Positions 1 through 6,760 of a stretch of 18,249 bases of DNA are shown in pieces. The stretch is from the NCBI GenBank assembly GCA_902489255.1, contig CABTZF010000027.1, forward strand, positions 1 through 18,249. Reading direction: 5' to 3'. Source of the DNA: an uncultured Peptoniphilus sp. GTDB taxonomy: Bacteria; Bacillota; Clostridia; Tissierellales; Peptoniphilaceae. The position numbers and the translations under genes were made by a program. Positions within the stretch are counted from its first letter, which is position 1, and each line of letters opens with the position of its first letter. The notes beneath the pieces are model-generated. The model was not told where the DNA came from, did not search any database, and saw only the letters and a list, made by a program, of their open reading frames with translations.

Positions 1-9
1 AGCTTTTTT

Positions 10-38
10 ATTATATAATCCTCTTTTGTTTCTGTCAA
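10..38 (-). promoter_or_regulatory. Consensus sigma-A promoter reading out of the left edge (proximal, P2)
   Basis: On the minus strand TTGACA (33-38) and TATAAT (10-15) are separated by exactly 17 bases, a perfect match to the housekeeping consensus. Transcription would start within the first few bases of the window and run leftwards, so the gene served is not visible. Directly upstream are three T-runs on the plus strand (41-47, 53-58, 63-69), which are A-tracts on the transcribed side with centres about 11 bases apart. This resembles an UP element or intrinsically curved DNA. Such promoters usually drive rRNA, tRNA or other very highly expressed genes; which one is inference. Confidence 0.75.
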
Positions 39-103
39 GCTTTTTTTATTTCTTTTTTACGCTTTTTTTACTTGGATTATATCTGTCCTACGACAGCTTT
101 TAT

Positions 104-132
104 ATATTATCATCATTATTTCTCCCTGTCAA
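104..132 (-). promoter_or_regulatory. Second, distal promoter of a tandem pair (P1)
   Basis: On the minus strand TTGACA (127-132) is followed after 17 bases by TAATAT (104-109), a near-consensus sigma-A promoter. It lies 94 bases upstream of P2, in the same direction and just after the arginase stop codon. Both -35 boxes sit in the same short word (ctgtcaag on the plus strand). A 5-bp inverted repeat, CTGTC-ctac-GACAG (83-96), lies in the early transcribed region between the two promoters. It could be a small operator, or chance. Confidence 0.6.
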
Positions 133-147
133 GTAGAATTTTAAATT

Positions 148-1050
148 TTATAATAATTTTTGTCCAAACAAACTTTTTGCTATATCAATTGCTAAATTTA
201 CTGTTTGGTTTCTAATATCCAGGAGAGGATTTACTTCTACTAGGTCAATACTTTTTATTGAGTCTTGTTTTGAAATAATTTCAGTTAATAAATATATTTC
301 TCTGGGTGTTAAACCTCCATTTTTTCTTGTTCCTGTTCCAGGGGCAAATAACGGGTCTACTACATCTATGTCTAAGCTTACATGTATACTTTCAGTCTTT
401 TCTTCTAGGTATTTTATTGCATCTTTTGCAACCTTTCCTATGGAATATTCGTCGATTTCTTGAAGGCTGTAAGCTTTAATGTTTTTTTCTTTTAAAAGTG
501 TTCTCTCACCCTTATCCAAATCTCTTAATCCAATATAAACCAAATTTTCAGCTTTTAAAAAATTTTTATTTTGCCCTATTTTTGATAATTCATCACAGGC
601 TAGTCCCATTATTGCAGCCAAACTCATTCCATGGATGTTTCCTGACGGAGATATTTTTTCATTATTTATATCACCATGAGTATCTATCCATATCACTCCA
701 AGGTCTTCGAAGTTATTTAAACTTGCTTTAATTGACCCTATAGCTATTGAATGGTCGCCGCCAAGGGTTAGAGGTATTCTTCCCTCTTTAATTGTTTTAT
801 CAACTTCTTCATACAATTTTTCACATGTTTCTTTTACTATTTCATAATTTTTTAGATTTTTTGGACCAATTTGAATTTTATAGGAAGGATTTACAGATAT
901 ATTTCCTAAATCTTTTATATTCAGATCTAAATCTTTAAGTTCATCTACTAGTCCGCTTAATCTAATTGCATCGGGACCTAATCTAGCACCTCTTATGGAG
1001 GCTCCCATATCTAAAGGCACTCCTATAATTGATATGTTTTTGTTTTTCAT
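148..1050 (-). CDS. rocF: Arginase
   Basis: Hydrolyses L-arginine to L-ornithine and urea in the cytoplasm, using a binuclear Mn centre. The 300-residue length is typical of Bacillus-type arginases. All metal ligands of the ureohydrolase fold are visible: H100 in GGDHS, D123/H125/D127 in DTHGDIN, and D227/D229 in SLDIDVVDP. The following SPSGNIHGM (134-142) is the substrate loop of true arginases rather than agmatinases. E272 in VEVNP fits the conserved late glutamate. The ATG at 1050 has a good GAGGTG ribosome site. No arginine transporter, ornithine aminotransferase or urease is in the window. The gene may supply ornithine for catabolism, polyamines or an ornithine-containing wall, but that is inference. 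I see no terminator between its stop and the outward promoters at 1-132. Confidence 0.93.
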   Translation of the reverse strand: MKNKNISIIGVPLDMGASIRGARLGPDAIRLSGLVDELKDLDLNIKDLGNISVNPSYKIQIGPKNLKNYEIVKETCEKLYEEVDKTIKEGRIPLTLGGDHSIAIGSIKASLNNFEDLGVIWIDTHGDINNEKISPSGNIHGMSLAAIMGLACDELSKIGQNKNFLKAENLVYIGLRDLDKGERTLLKEKNIKAYSLQEIDEYSIGKVAKDAIKYLEEKTESIHVSLDIDVVDPLFAPGTGTRKNGGLTPREIYLLTEIISKQDSIKSIDLVEVNPLLDIRNQTVNLAIDIAKSLFGQKLL

Positions 1051-1357
1051 AATTCACCTCTAGTTAATTTTATCACACATAGTTATTTATTTTGGATTAA
1101 TATTTTTTTGTATAATTCTAATACTTTTTCTATATAATCTATCAATTGCAATTATAAAAAAATGAATACTGAAAGTTCTATTTAATAAAATGAAGATTGC
1201 TATGGAAAAAACAATTATATTTAAATATCGTTAAAAAGATTATAAAACCTCATAAATCCCCAAATATACTTTATAATTGTTATCTTATAATTGATCAAAT
1301 AAGCTTAATATATTTAGCATTTATAAATGATTAAGAACAGCTAAAATATATTCTATT
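1051..1357. other. Non-coding gap between rocF and the bioB terminator
   Basis: Very AT-rich, with no ORF that has a plausible ribosome site on either strand. It must hold the rocF promoter, but I could not pick a convincing -35/-10 pair. A 9-base direct repeat (TTATAATTG at 1271-1279 and 1285-1293) is the only local structure I noticed, and it may be chance at this base composition. Confidence 0.5.
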
Positions 1358-1404
1358 TTAAAAAAAACCTATAATGCAAATTTTTTAAATGCAGTATGGG
1401 TTTT
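1358..1404 (-). terminator. Rho-independent terminator of bioB
   Basis: Two 15-base arms (1364-1378 and 1390-1404) pair at 13 positions, plus one wobble and one mismatch, around an 11-base loop. On the minus strand the stem is followed by eight consecutive T (1360-1367, partly within the stem). It lies about 80 bases downstream of the bioB stop and points the right way to end that transcript before rocF. Confidence 0.8.
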
Positions 1405-1484
1405 CTTATAACATTTTTTTTCGTTAGTTAAAGCTATGAAGACTATTAATTTAGAAAAAATTTTATACTATTAATTTTATACCG

Positions 1485-2468
1485 TTAAGATATTAATCTA
1501 ATTTTATAATCTAAGGATTCTATCATTTTCATATCATCCTTTGTTGTTACTCCATGCGTTGTAAGCATATCCCCGGTTATAGCAGCATTTGCACCGGCTT
1601 CAAAAGCACTTTTACCTAGTTCATTCATATTTGCTCGTCCACCTGCCAATCTAATAGTTGCAGTTGGTATTACAAATCTAAAAACCGCTATGGTTCGATT
1701 AATTTCTTCTTCTGATAGAATTTCATTATTTGCCAGTGGTGTATTAGGTATGGGATTGAGAACATTCACAGGAATTGAATTTACATCAAGCTTTTTTAAT
1801 TCATAAATCATATCAATTCTGTCATCTCTAGATTCTCCTAGTCCTATTATACCACCGCTGCAAATTTCCATACCGGAAGCTTTTGCTGCCTTTATAGCAT
1901 TAATTTTTTGTTCATAAAGGTGAGTTGTACAGATGCTCGGAAAATAATTTCGTGAAGTTTCTAAATTATTATGAATTCTTCTTACACCTGCATTTTTTAA
2001 CTTTTTGTAACCTTCTTCACTAATCAGTCCTCCTGAAATACATATTTCCACAGGAATGTGTTTGTGTATTTCACTAACAATTTCACAAACTTTATCAATA
2101 TCATCTGATGAAAGGCTCTTTCCGCTAGAAACTAATGAATATCTTGGTATCCCCTGATTATATTTGTTAATTGCATCTTTAACAATAATTTCTTTGTCTA
2201 ATAAATTATAAGTTTCAACATTTGTGGGATAATAAGCAGATTGAGCACAAAACTTACAGTTTTCAGGACATTTACCACTTTTAGCATTAATTATTGTGCA
2301 CATATCAAAAGAATCTCCACAAAATTTTTTTCTTATTTCCTTTGCAGCACTAACTAAATCTTCATAGTTGGCATTATATAAAAATTTAGCTTCATATTTA
2401 TCAATTTCATATCCATTTAAGACACGTTCTTTTAAATCTGTAACAGTCAACTTATCTATAACTTGCAT
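1485..2468 (-). CDS. bioB: Biotin synthase (radical SAM)
   Basis: Inserts sulfur into dethiobiotin, the last step of biotin synthesis. Start chosen at the ATG at 2466-2468, giving 327 residues (numbering from it), because AGGTG (2476-2480) lies 7 bases upstream. The longer reading from 2483 puts its ATG against the ribosome site and has none of its own. The radical-SAM CxxxCxxC is C67/C71/C74. Also visible are the GIIGLGE glycine motif (206-212) and RLAGGR with R273. The auxiliary-cluster region is unusual. C142 and C203 are present, but the position of the first auxiliary cysteine of E. coli BioB reads YSLVSSG with Ser111. An extra cysteine, C180, occurs in FPSICTTH, as is common in clostridial BioBs. 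No other biotin gene is nearby, so the cell probably salvages dethiobiotin or has the rest elsewhere. Confidence 0.93.
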   Translation of the reverse strand: MQVIDKLTVTDLKERVLNGYEIDKYEAKFLYNANYEDLVSAAKEIRKKFCGDSFDMCTIINAKSGKCPENCKFCAQSAYYPTNVETYNLLDKEIIVKDAINKYNQGIPRYSLVSSGKSLSSDDIDKVCEIVSEIHKHIPVEICISGGLISEEGYKKLKNAGVRRIHNNLETSRNYFPSICTTHLYEQKINAIKAAKASGMEICSGGIIGLGESRDDRIDMIYELKKLDVNSIPVNVLNPIPNTPLANNEILSEEEINRTIAVFRFVIPTATIRLAGGRANMNELGKSAFEAGANAAITGDMLTTHGVTTKDDMKMIESLDYKIRLIS

Positions 2469-2488
2469 TGTACAACACCTCATAAATT

Positions 2489-2516
2489 ATTATAATTAAT
2501 ATAAGATTATTGTCAA
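2489..2516 (-). promoter_or_regulatory. bioB promoter
   Basis: On the minus strand TTGACA (2511-2516) and TATAAT (2489-2494) are 16 bases apart. The predicted start lies just upstream of the bioB ribosome site, leaving a very short leader. The -35 lies inside the candidate BirA operator described separately. Confidence 0.65.
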
Positions 2517-2540
2517 TCTTTTTTTATTTACGGTTAACTG
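2510..2540 (-). promoter_or_regulatory. Candidate BirA (biotin repressor) operator overlapping the bioB -35
   Basis: On the minus strand the half-sites CAGTTAACC (2532-2540) and GATTGACAA (2510-2518) each match the Firmicutes BirA halves TTGTTAACC and GGTTAACAA at 7 of 9 positions. The spacer here is 13 bases; the usual value is about 14-16, a weakness. The site covers the -35 box, where a repressor would block RNA polymerase, and the gene is bioB. BirA itself is not in the window. Confidence 0.4.
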
Positions 2541-2551
2541 TTGTTGACATT

Positions 2552-3187
2552 TTAATATTTTTCAAAAACTCCTAAACAGATTGGCTTCTTTTTATTTCTC
2601 CATTTCTCTTCATATTCTGTAACAATATTTAAAGGATAATTTTCTTCCTTCATATTAAAGTCAAAAATTAAAGTAGCGTATCTCTCGTCTTCAAAATATT
2701 TTAAGGAATCAACAAAAAAATCCTTATCGTCAGTTTTTAAATAAATTTGAGAGCCATCCTTTAAAATCTCCCTATATTTTTCTAAAAAATCAGGATAAGT
2801 GAGTCTTCTTTTTTGATGCTTTAATTTTGGCCAAGGATTGCAAAAGTTTATATATATTCTTGAAATTTCATTTTTATCAAAATATTCTAAGATATCTTTT
2901 GCATTCATTGGTATAGCCCTAACATTTGTAAGCTTGTTATCTAAAATTTTTCTTGTAGCATATACAAATGCATTAGTTTCCATTTCAATCATTATATAAT
3001 TTTTATCCGGGTTTTCTAAGGCAGACGTAGCTGTAAAAGTACCTTTCCCCGCACCTATTTCTAAATATATATCATTATTATTCCCAAATACTTTATTCCA
3101 ATTACCCTTATTCTTTTTTGCGTCAAATAATACATAAGGATTTTCTTTCATTTCAGGAATTGCAAAATGCTTTTTTCTTAATCTCAT
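2552..3187 (-). CDS. trmB: tRNA (guanine-N7)-methyltransferase
   Basis: Class I SAM-dependent enzyme that makes m7G46 in the variable loop of tRNAs. At 211 residues it matches the usual bacterial length. The SAM-binding glycine loop is YLEIGAGKGT (41-50) and an acidic ribose-binding region follows (IMIEME, 65-70). The family signature NFCNPWPK (114-121) leads into HQKRRLTYPDFL (124-135), and TEYEEKW (190-196) is the C-terminal signature. The family more often has Asp where N117 stands; I believe NPWP also occurs in anaerobic Firmicutes. The ATG at 3187 has GGTGA only about 3-4 bases upstream, a short spacing, with a hairpin just before it. bioB lies 83 bases downstream and has its own promoter. 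Confidence 0.93.
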   Translation of the reverse strand: MRLRKKHFAIPEMKENPYVLFDAKKNKGNWNKVFGNNNDIYLEIGAGKGTFTATSALENPDKNYIMIEMETNAFVYATRKILDNKLTNVRAIPMNAKDILEYFDKNEISRIYINFCNPWPKLKHQKRRLTYPDFLEKYREILKDGSQIYLKTDDKDFFVDSLKYFEDERYATLIFDFNMKEENYPLNIVTEYEEKWRNKKKPICLGVFEKY

Positions 3188-3198
3188 AATTCACCATA

Positions 3199-3216
3199 AA
3201 AGCGTTTAACCGCTTT
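3199..3216 (-). promoter_or_regulatory. Hairpin in the trmB leader, next to the ribosome site
   Basis: A perfect 6-bp stem, AAAGCG/CGCTTT with a 6-base loop, ends about 3 bases before the GGTGA ribosome site of trmB. On the minus strand it is followed by only four T (one beyond the stem), so it is a poor terminator. It may instead affect translation start or mRNA stability. No known riboswitch class is recognised. Confidence 0.35.
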
Positions 3217-3238
3217 CCCTTCTGATAAATAATTAATT

Positions 3239-3267
3239 ATTATAGCTTGCATTAATTATTAAGTCAA
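3239..3267 (-). promoter_or_regulatory. trmB promoter
   Basis: On the minus strand TTGACT (3262-3267) and TATAAT (3239-3244) are 17 bases apart, near the full consensus. The transcript would start around 3231 and carry a leader of about 45 bases that contains the hairpin at 3199-3216. Confidence 0.7.
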
Positions 3268-3279
3268 ATTAATTTTTTG

Positions 3280-3311
3280 AAAAAATTTTAAAGACTAATT
3301 TTTAGCCTTAA
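3280..3311 (-). terminator. Candidate terminator between the IS remnant and trmB
   Basis: On the minus strand an 8-bp stem with one G-U pair (3291-3298 with 3302-3309, 3-base loop) can be extended at its base past one bulged U. A run of six T follows at 3280-3285, a few bases beyond the stem. It lies just before the trmB promoter and would isolate trmB from upstream transcription. Confidence 0.4.
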
Positions 3312-3398
3312 TAATGGTTTTGTTTGCAAAAAATTTCATCTATTCTAAATAAATTTTTATGTATTGCCCAAAATTTAAATTTCAAAGTTTATCTTTTT

Positions 3399-3794
3399 TT
3401 ATCTTCTTTTATAGGAAGATTCTGAACTAATTTTTTTATCATCAATAATAAATTTTACCAGCCTTAAATTATTCAGTTCTTCTACAATAATCTCTAGGGA
3501 TTGGTGGTGTAAAATTTTTCTTTGCAGATTATTTATACAATTAATTATTTTTATATAGTGTTTTCATTGTGGTCTGATAGGGATTTTCCTTTTGCCAGAA
3601 TCTTCTTATTAGAATCTTTTTATTTTCTTACTTACTCTTTCTTGTTGGCTATTTGGATGTCAATTATATATATCACCAACTAAAATCATTTTCGGTTTCA
3701 TTAAGCTTTCATTAAATGATGATGAGTTTTTAGATGCAATTTTTAGTATAATTTCCATTCCGGTTTTTCTTTCTGTAACAGAGATTAAAACCGG
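3399..3794 (-). pseudogene. Decayed IS30-family transposase (C-terminal remnant)
   Basis: Reading the minus strand in one frame gives 132 codons interrupted by four stops (3660-3662, the pair at 3606-3611, 3564-3566). The pieces fall in the order of an IS30-type DDE transposase C-terminus. First is PVLISVTERKTGMEII, like the family's LTLxERKTRxEII strand after the first catalytic Asp. Then HPNSQQERVSKKIKRF is like the HPYSSWERGTNExxNxxIRRF block with the catalytic Glu region. Last is CINNLQRKILHHQSLEIIVEELNNL, like the family's WINNxPRKILGYKTPEELFxEEL end. The N-terminal helix-turn-helix half and the segment with the second Asp (about 25-30 residues) are missing. It cannot be active. I did not find terminal inverted repeats. 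The call rests on motif memory, not on a search. Confidence 0.6.
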
Positions 3795-3865
3795 CTAATT
3801 TTTTTTAGCTATATTTTAACTATAAATAATTAATCATAAGATCCTAAATTTGCTATAAAAACAAT

Positions 3866-3907
3866 AAAATAAAAGCCTGCAAGAAAAATTTTACAAGCTT
3901 TTATTTT
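3866..3907 (-). terminator. Terminator of the pilin-to-tRNA-His transcript
   Basis: An 11-bp perfect outer stem (3866-3876 with 3897-3907) continues inward with further pairs including wobbles. On the minus strand the 3' arm is itself GCTTTTATTTT and is followed by more T-rich sequence. It lies 48 bases beyond the tRNA-His CCA end. Confidence 0.75.
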
Positions 3908-3954
3908 GTGTATTTTTAGCCATTTGTAAAGATGTATAAAAATACAATAACTTA

Positions 3955-4032
3955 TGGGGTGGATAGTGGGACTTGAACCCACGATCTTCAGGACCACAAT
4001 CTGACGCCCTAACCAACTAGGCTATACCCACC
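3955..4032 (-). tRNA. tRNA-His (anticodon GTG)
   Basis: A full cloverleaf reads on the minus strand: 7-bp acceptor stem (4025-4031 with 3959-3965, one G-U), D arm GCCT/GGGC, anticodon GTG in the loop TTGTGGT, and a perfect GTGGG/CCCAC T arm with TTCAAGT. The histidine identity pair is present: an extra G at position -1 (4032) opposite C73 (3958). CCA is encoded (3955-3957). The last pair of the anticodon stem is A31-C39, a mismatch next to the loop. The gene sits 49 bases after the rdgB stop and may be cotranscribed with it. Confidence 0.95.
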
Positions 4033-4081
4033 ATAATTGATATATCACATTTTAACAAATTGTCTACTTTGTGTCAAGGGT

Positions 4082-4666
4082 CTATATTAATTCTGTAAAA
4101 TACTTTTTTAGATTTTCTAATGCTCTGCCCCTATGACTAATAATATTTTTTTCAAGAAGACTCATTTGCCCAAATGTTTTATTTTGTCCTTCCGGTATAA
4201 ATATAGGATCATAGCCAAATCCGCCCTTACCTTTTTCTTCATTTGCTATTATACCTTTGCAAGTCCCCTCAATAAAATTTACGTTTTTATCAGGACTTAT
4301 AAGACATAATACAGTTTTGAAATATGCACTTCGATCATCTTTATCTTCTAAATTTTTAAGTAGTTTTTTTCTATTTGCCTTTTCATCATGGTCCCCTGCA
4401 TATCTTGCAGACCTTACACCCGGTTCTCCATTTAGGGCTTTGACAAATAAACCTGTGTCATCTGCCAATATATATGAATCTATTTTTTTACTTATGGCTT
4501 CTGCTTTTATTTTTGCATTTTCTTCTAAAGTTTCAGCATTCTCCACTATATTAAGATCTCCTAAACCAAGCTCTTTTTTTGATAATATTTCGAAATCAAA
4601 GTCCTTTAATACTTCTTTAATTTCCTTAACTTTATTCTTATTATCCGTTGCTATTACCAATTTCAT
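4082..4666 (-). CDS. rdgB: XTP/dITP diphosphatase (HAM1/RdgB family)
   Basis: House-cleaning pyrophosphatase that removes non-canonical purine nucleotides such as dITP and XTP from the pool. The 194 residues cover the whole family. The N-terminal IATDNKNKVKE (5-15) holds the substrate-binding T/N/K. ILADDTGLFVKALNGEPGV (66-84) contains the conserved D69/D70. GKGGFGYDPIF (146-156) forms the base pocket and SHRGRAL (177-183) closes the domain. Its ATG overlaps the rph stop by four bases (ATGA), with GGAG 8 bases upstream, so the two are translationally coupled. The rph-rdgB pair is a common Firmicutes arrangement. Confidence 0.95.
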   Translation of the reverse strand: MKLVIATDNKNKVKEIKEVLKDFDFEILSKKELGLGDLNIVENAETLEENAKIKAEAISKKIDSYILADDTGLFVKALNGEPGVRSARYAGDHDEKANRKKLLKNLEDKDDRSAYFKTVLCLISPDKNVNFIEGTCKGIIANEEKGKGGFGYDPIFIPEGQNKTFGQMSLLEKNIISHRGRALENLKKYFTELI

Positions 4667-5379
4667 ATATATCGCTCCACTATTTCCATATAATTGAATA
4701 TATCTTTTATTCCTATTTGACCATATTTTACAAATTCTATAAGTTCTTCTGTATTAAATGTATCTCTTTCACTGGTTCCTTGGATTTCTATTATTTCAAA
4801 TTTGTCATTCATAACTAAATTCAAATCCACATCTGCTATTGAATCTTCTCTATAATCTAAATCAACTAATTTTATACCCTTAACTTTTCCAACACTAATT
4901 GAACCGATTTTTGTTTTTATTGGATTGATATCTAATCTTTTCTCAATTAGGGCTTTTTTTACAGCAAATTCCAATGCCAAATATGCACCATTTATTGAAG
5001 TTGTTCTTGTGCCCCCATCTGCATTTACTACATCGTAATCAAGCCATATGGTTCTTTCTCCTAAAATTTTTAAATCTATAGATTCTCTTAAACTTCTCCC
5101 AATAAGTCTTTGAATTTCTTGGCTTCTGCCATCTATCTTTCCTTTTGATATATCTCTTACTTTTCTACTTATAGCTGCTGCGGGAATCATTGAATATTCT
5201 GCTGAAACCCAACCCATTCCTTTGCCTCTCAAAAATTGAGGAACTTTTTCTTCTATTGTTGCAGTACAAATTACCTTAGTATTTCCGCATTCAATTAGAA
5301 CCGACCCATCTGCATTGGGTACAAATTCCGGAGTAATTTTAATTTTTCTTACTTCACTGTTCTGTCTATCTATTCTCAT
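4663..5379 (-). CDS. rph: Ribonuclease PH
   Basis: Phosphorolytic 3'-5' exoribonuclease that trims tRNA 3' ends and forms a hexameric ring. It is full length at 238 residues. Visible motifs are GWVSAEYSMIP (56-66), GRSQEIQRLIGRSLR (84-98), the phosphate-binding NADGGTRTTS (119-128, with R125), and DLDYREDSIADVDLN (173-187) with acidic catalytic residues D179 and D185. A GAGGA ribosome site precedes the ATG. The amidase gene ends 12 bases upstream and rdgB overlaps downstream, so all three are probably one transcript. A tRNA gene at the end of the same block suits its role but does not prove a link. Confidence 0.95.
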   Translation of the reverse strand: MRIDRQNSEVRKIKITPEFVPNADGSVLIECGNTKVICTATIEEKVPQFLRGKGMGWVSAEYSMIPAAAISRKVRDISKGKIDGRSQEIQRLIGRSLRESIDLKILGERTIWLDYDVVNADGGTRTTSINGAYLALEFAVKKALIEKRLDINPIKTKIGSISVGKVKGIKLVDLDYREDSIADVDLNLVMNDKFEIIEIQGTSERDTFNTEELIEFVKYGQIGIKDIFNYMEIVERYI

Positions 5380-5391
5380 ATTTCCTCTAAA

Positions 5392-6735
5392 TTAATATTC
5401 AACATACTTATCAATATAATTTCTACATCCTTTATATAAACCGTCAACAAGTTTATCAATATAACTTTCATCTAATAAGTTATTGAGTTCTTCATCATTT
5501 GTAATAAAACCCAATTCCGCTAAAGCGGCAACTGTTTTTGTTTGATTTAAAACAATTAGTGCAGGTCTATTTTTAATACCTCTATCCTCAGCTCCGGTTT
5601 CTTTTATAAGTGCCTTTTGGAGTTCATTGGCAAAATGTTTTTGAACATTGGATTTTATTTTAATATTTTTTTCAGACGCATATAAAACCTCTATTCCGTT
5701 TGGATCTGTCTTTTCTGAAGAATTAATATGAATAGACAAAAATAAGTTTGCATTTGTTTCATTTGATAGGCTTGCCCTATCTTGAAGTTTAATAAATTCA
5801 TCCCTATTTCTTGTTAGGCTGACATCTATTCCGTCCTGCAAAAGTTTATCATATAATTTATTAGCTATTTTTAAGGTTAAATCTTTTTCATAAACCTTCT
5901 CATCTTTAGACAAACATCCTGAATCTTTACCTCCATGCCCCGGATCTATGATAATCTTAACTTTACCCTCTACAAATAATTTATCACTTATGACTTGTTT
6001 TCTTTCAACATCTTCAAGATCTAATCCCACAGCTTTCAAAGTATCCTCATTTTCGTCTTCATATATTTTTTCTGTTAAATATTTTGTTTCCTTAATTTCT
6101 TCACTTGATTGATAGTGATTTTTAACAATGGAATTGACATTATAAGATAAGGTATTTGCTTTTGATTTGTCATTTTTCTTTGACTTAATTGCATTCTTTT
6201 TTTTGTCCTTCTTATCTGATTTATTTTTTTCACTTTCTCCAATTAGTGATTCCGTATTTAATGTATCCACTCTTGCTTGTAAATTTTTTCCGTCCCAATT
6301 AACATTATAGCCAAAAGCTTCAGAAATAAATCTAAGTGGTACCATTGTCTTTGTTTCTTTTAACTTATTATAAGTAACTAAAACAGGAATTGAGTTTTCG
6401 TCAATTTTTTTCTTTTCCTCGTCAATGAATACAACGCCGGACCCGATTTTAAGTTTTACTTTTTTTTCATTTAGTGTAATTAGAGCGGTTTTCTTTTGGT
6501 TGTCCCAATAAACACTTGCTCCAAGTGCTTCCGTGATTTCTCTTATGGGGACAAAAGTTCTGCCGTCCTTTACATAGGAATAATAGTTTGATGATAAATT
6601 TTTTCCATCAATTTCTACGCTACAAGCTTTTACATTAATATTTTTCTTGTTTATCTCAACCGCCAGGTCATTTCCGGCTGAAACATGTATAAAAACCATA
6701 GCCATCATTATTAAAAAAATATATATCTTTTTCAT
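5392..6735 (-). CDS. Secreted N-acetylmuramoyl-L-alanine amidase with copper-amine-oxidase-like N domain
   Basis: Cleaves the MurNAc-L-Ala bond of peptidoglycan outside the membrane. Residues 1-21 form a signal peptide ending near VSA-G. Residues about 35-157 hold two repeats of the copper amine oxidase N-terminal-like module: GRTFVPIREITEALG with WDN, then MVPLRFISEAFG with NWD. Such modules are common in clostridial surface proteins and probably bind the wall or other ligands. A Lys/Ser/Asn-rich linker (about 167-195) follows. Residues about 259-443 are an Amidase_3 domain with zinc ligands H267 (DPGHGG), E283 and H336 (SIHINS), and catalytic E407 (LAELGF). It is complete at 447 residues, with AAAGGA before the ATG. 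In related bacteria a wall protein often precedes rph-rdgB, which fits here. Confidence 0.92.
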   Translation of the reverse strand: MKKIYIFLIMMAMVFIHVSAGNDLAVEINKKNINVKACSVEIDGKNLSSNYYSYVKDGRTFVPIREITEALGASVYWDNQKKTALITLNEKKVKLKIGSGVVFIDEEKKKIDENSIPVLVTYNKLKETKTMVPLRFISEAFGYNVNWDGKNLQARVDTLNTESLIGESEKNKSDKKDKKKNAIKSKKNDKSKANTLSYNVNSIVKNHYQSSEEIKETKYLTEKIYEDENEDTLKAVGLDLEDVERKQVISDKLFVEGKVKIIIDPGHGGKDSGCLSKDEKVYEKDLTLKIANKLYDKLLQDGIDVSLTRNRDEFIKLQDRASLSNETNANLFLSIHINSSEKTDPNGIEVLYASEKNIKIKSNVQKHFANELQKALIKETGAEDRGIKNRPALIVLNQTKTVAALAELGFITNDEELNNLLDESYIDKLVDGLYKGCRNYIDKYVEY

Positions 6736-6760
6736 TGTATCCTTTCATTATTTTCTATTA

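Noticed and set aside
498..731. 77-codon plus-strand ORF inside rocF
   Set aside because: Antisense shadow of a clear arginase gene, with no ribosome site and no recognisable product. The same applies to plus-strand frames at 4257-4697, 7146-7385, 8008-8220, 10896-11234 and 18012-18194.
2469..2483. Longer N-terminus of bioB beginning MRCCT
   Set aside because: Its ATG abuts the AGGTG that serves the next ATG and has no ribosome site of its own; the extra residues match nothing in BioB.
3660..3662. TGA in the IS30-like frame read as selenocysteine
   Set aside because: Three further in-frame TAA/TGA stops and missing domains show a pseudogene rather than recoding.
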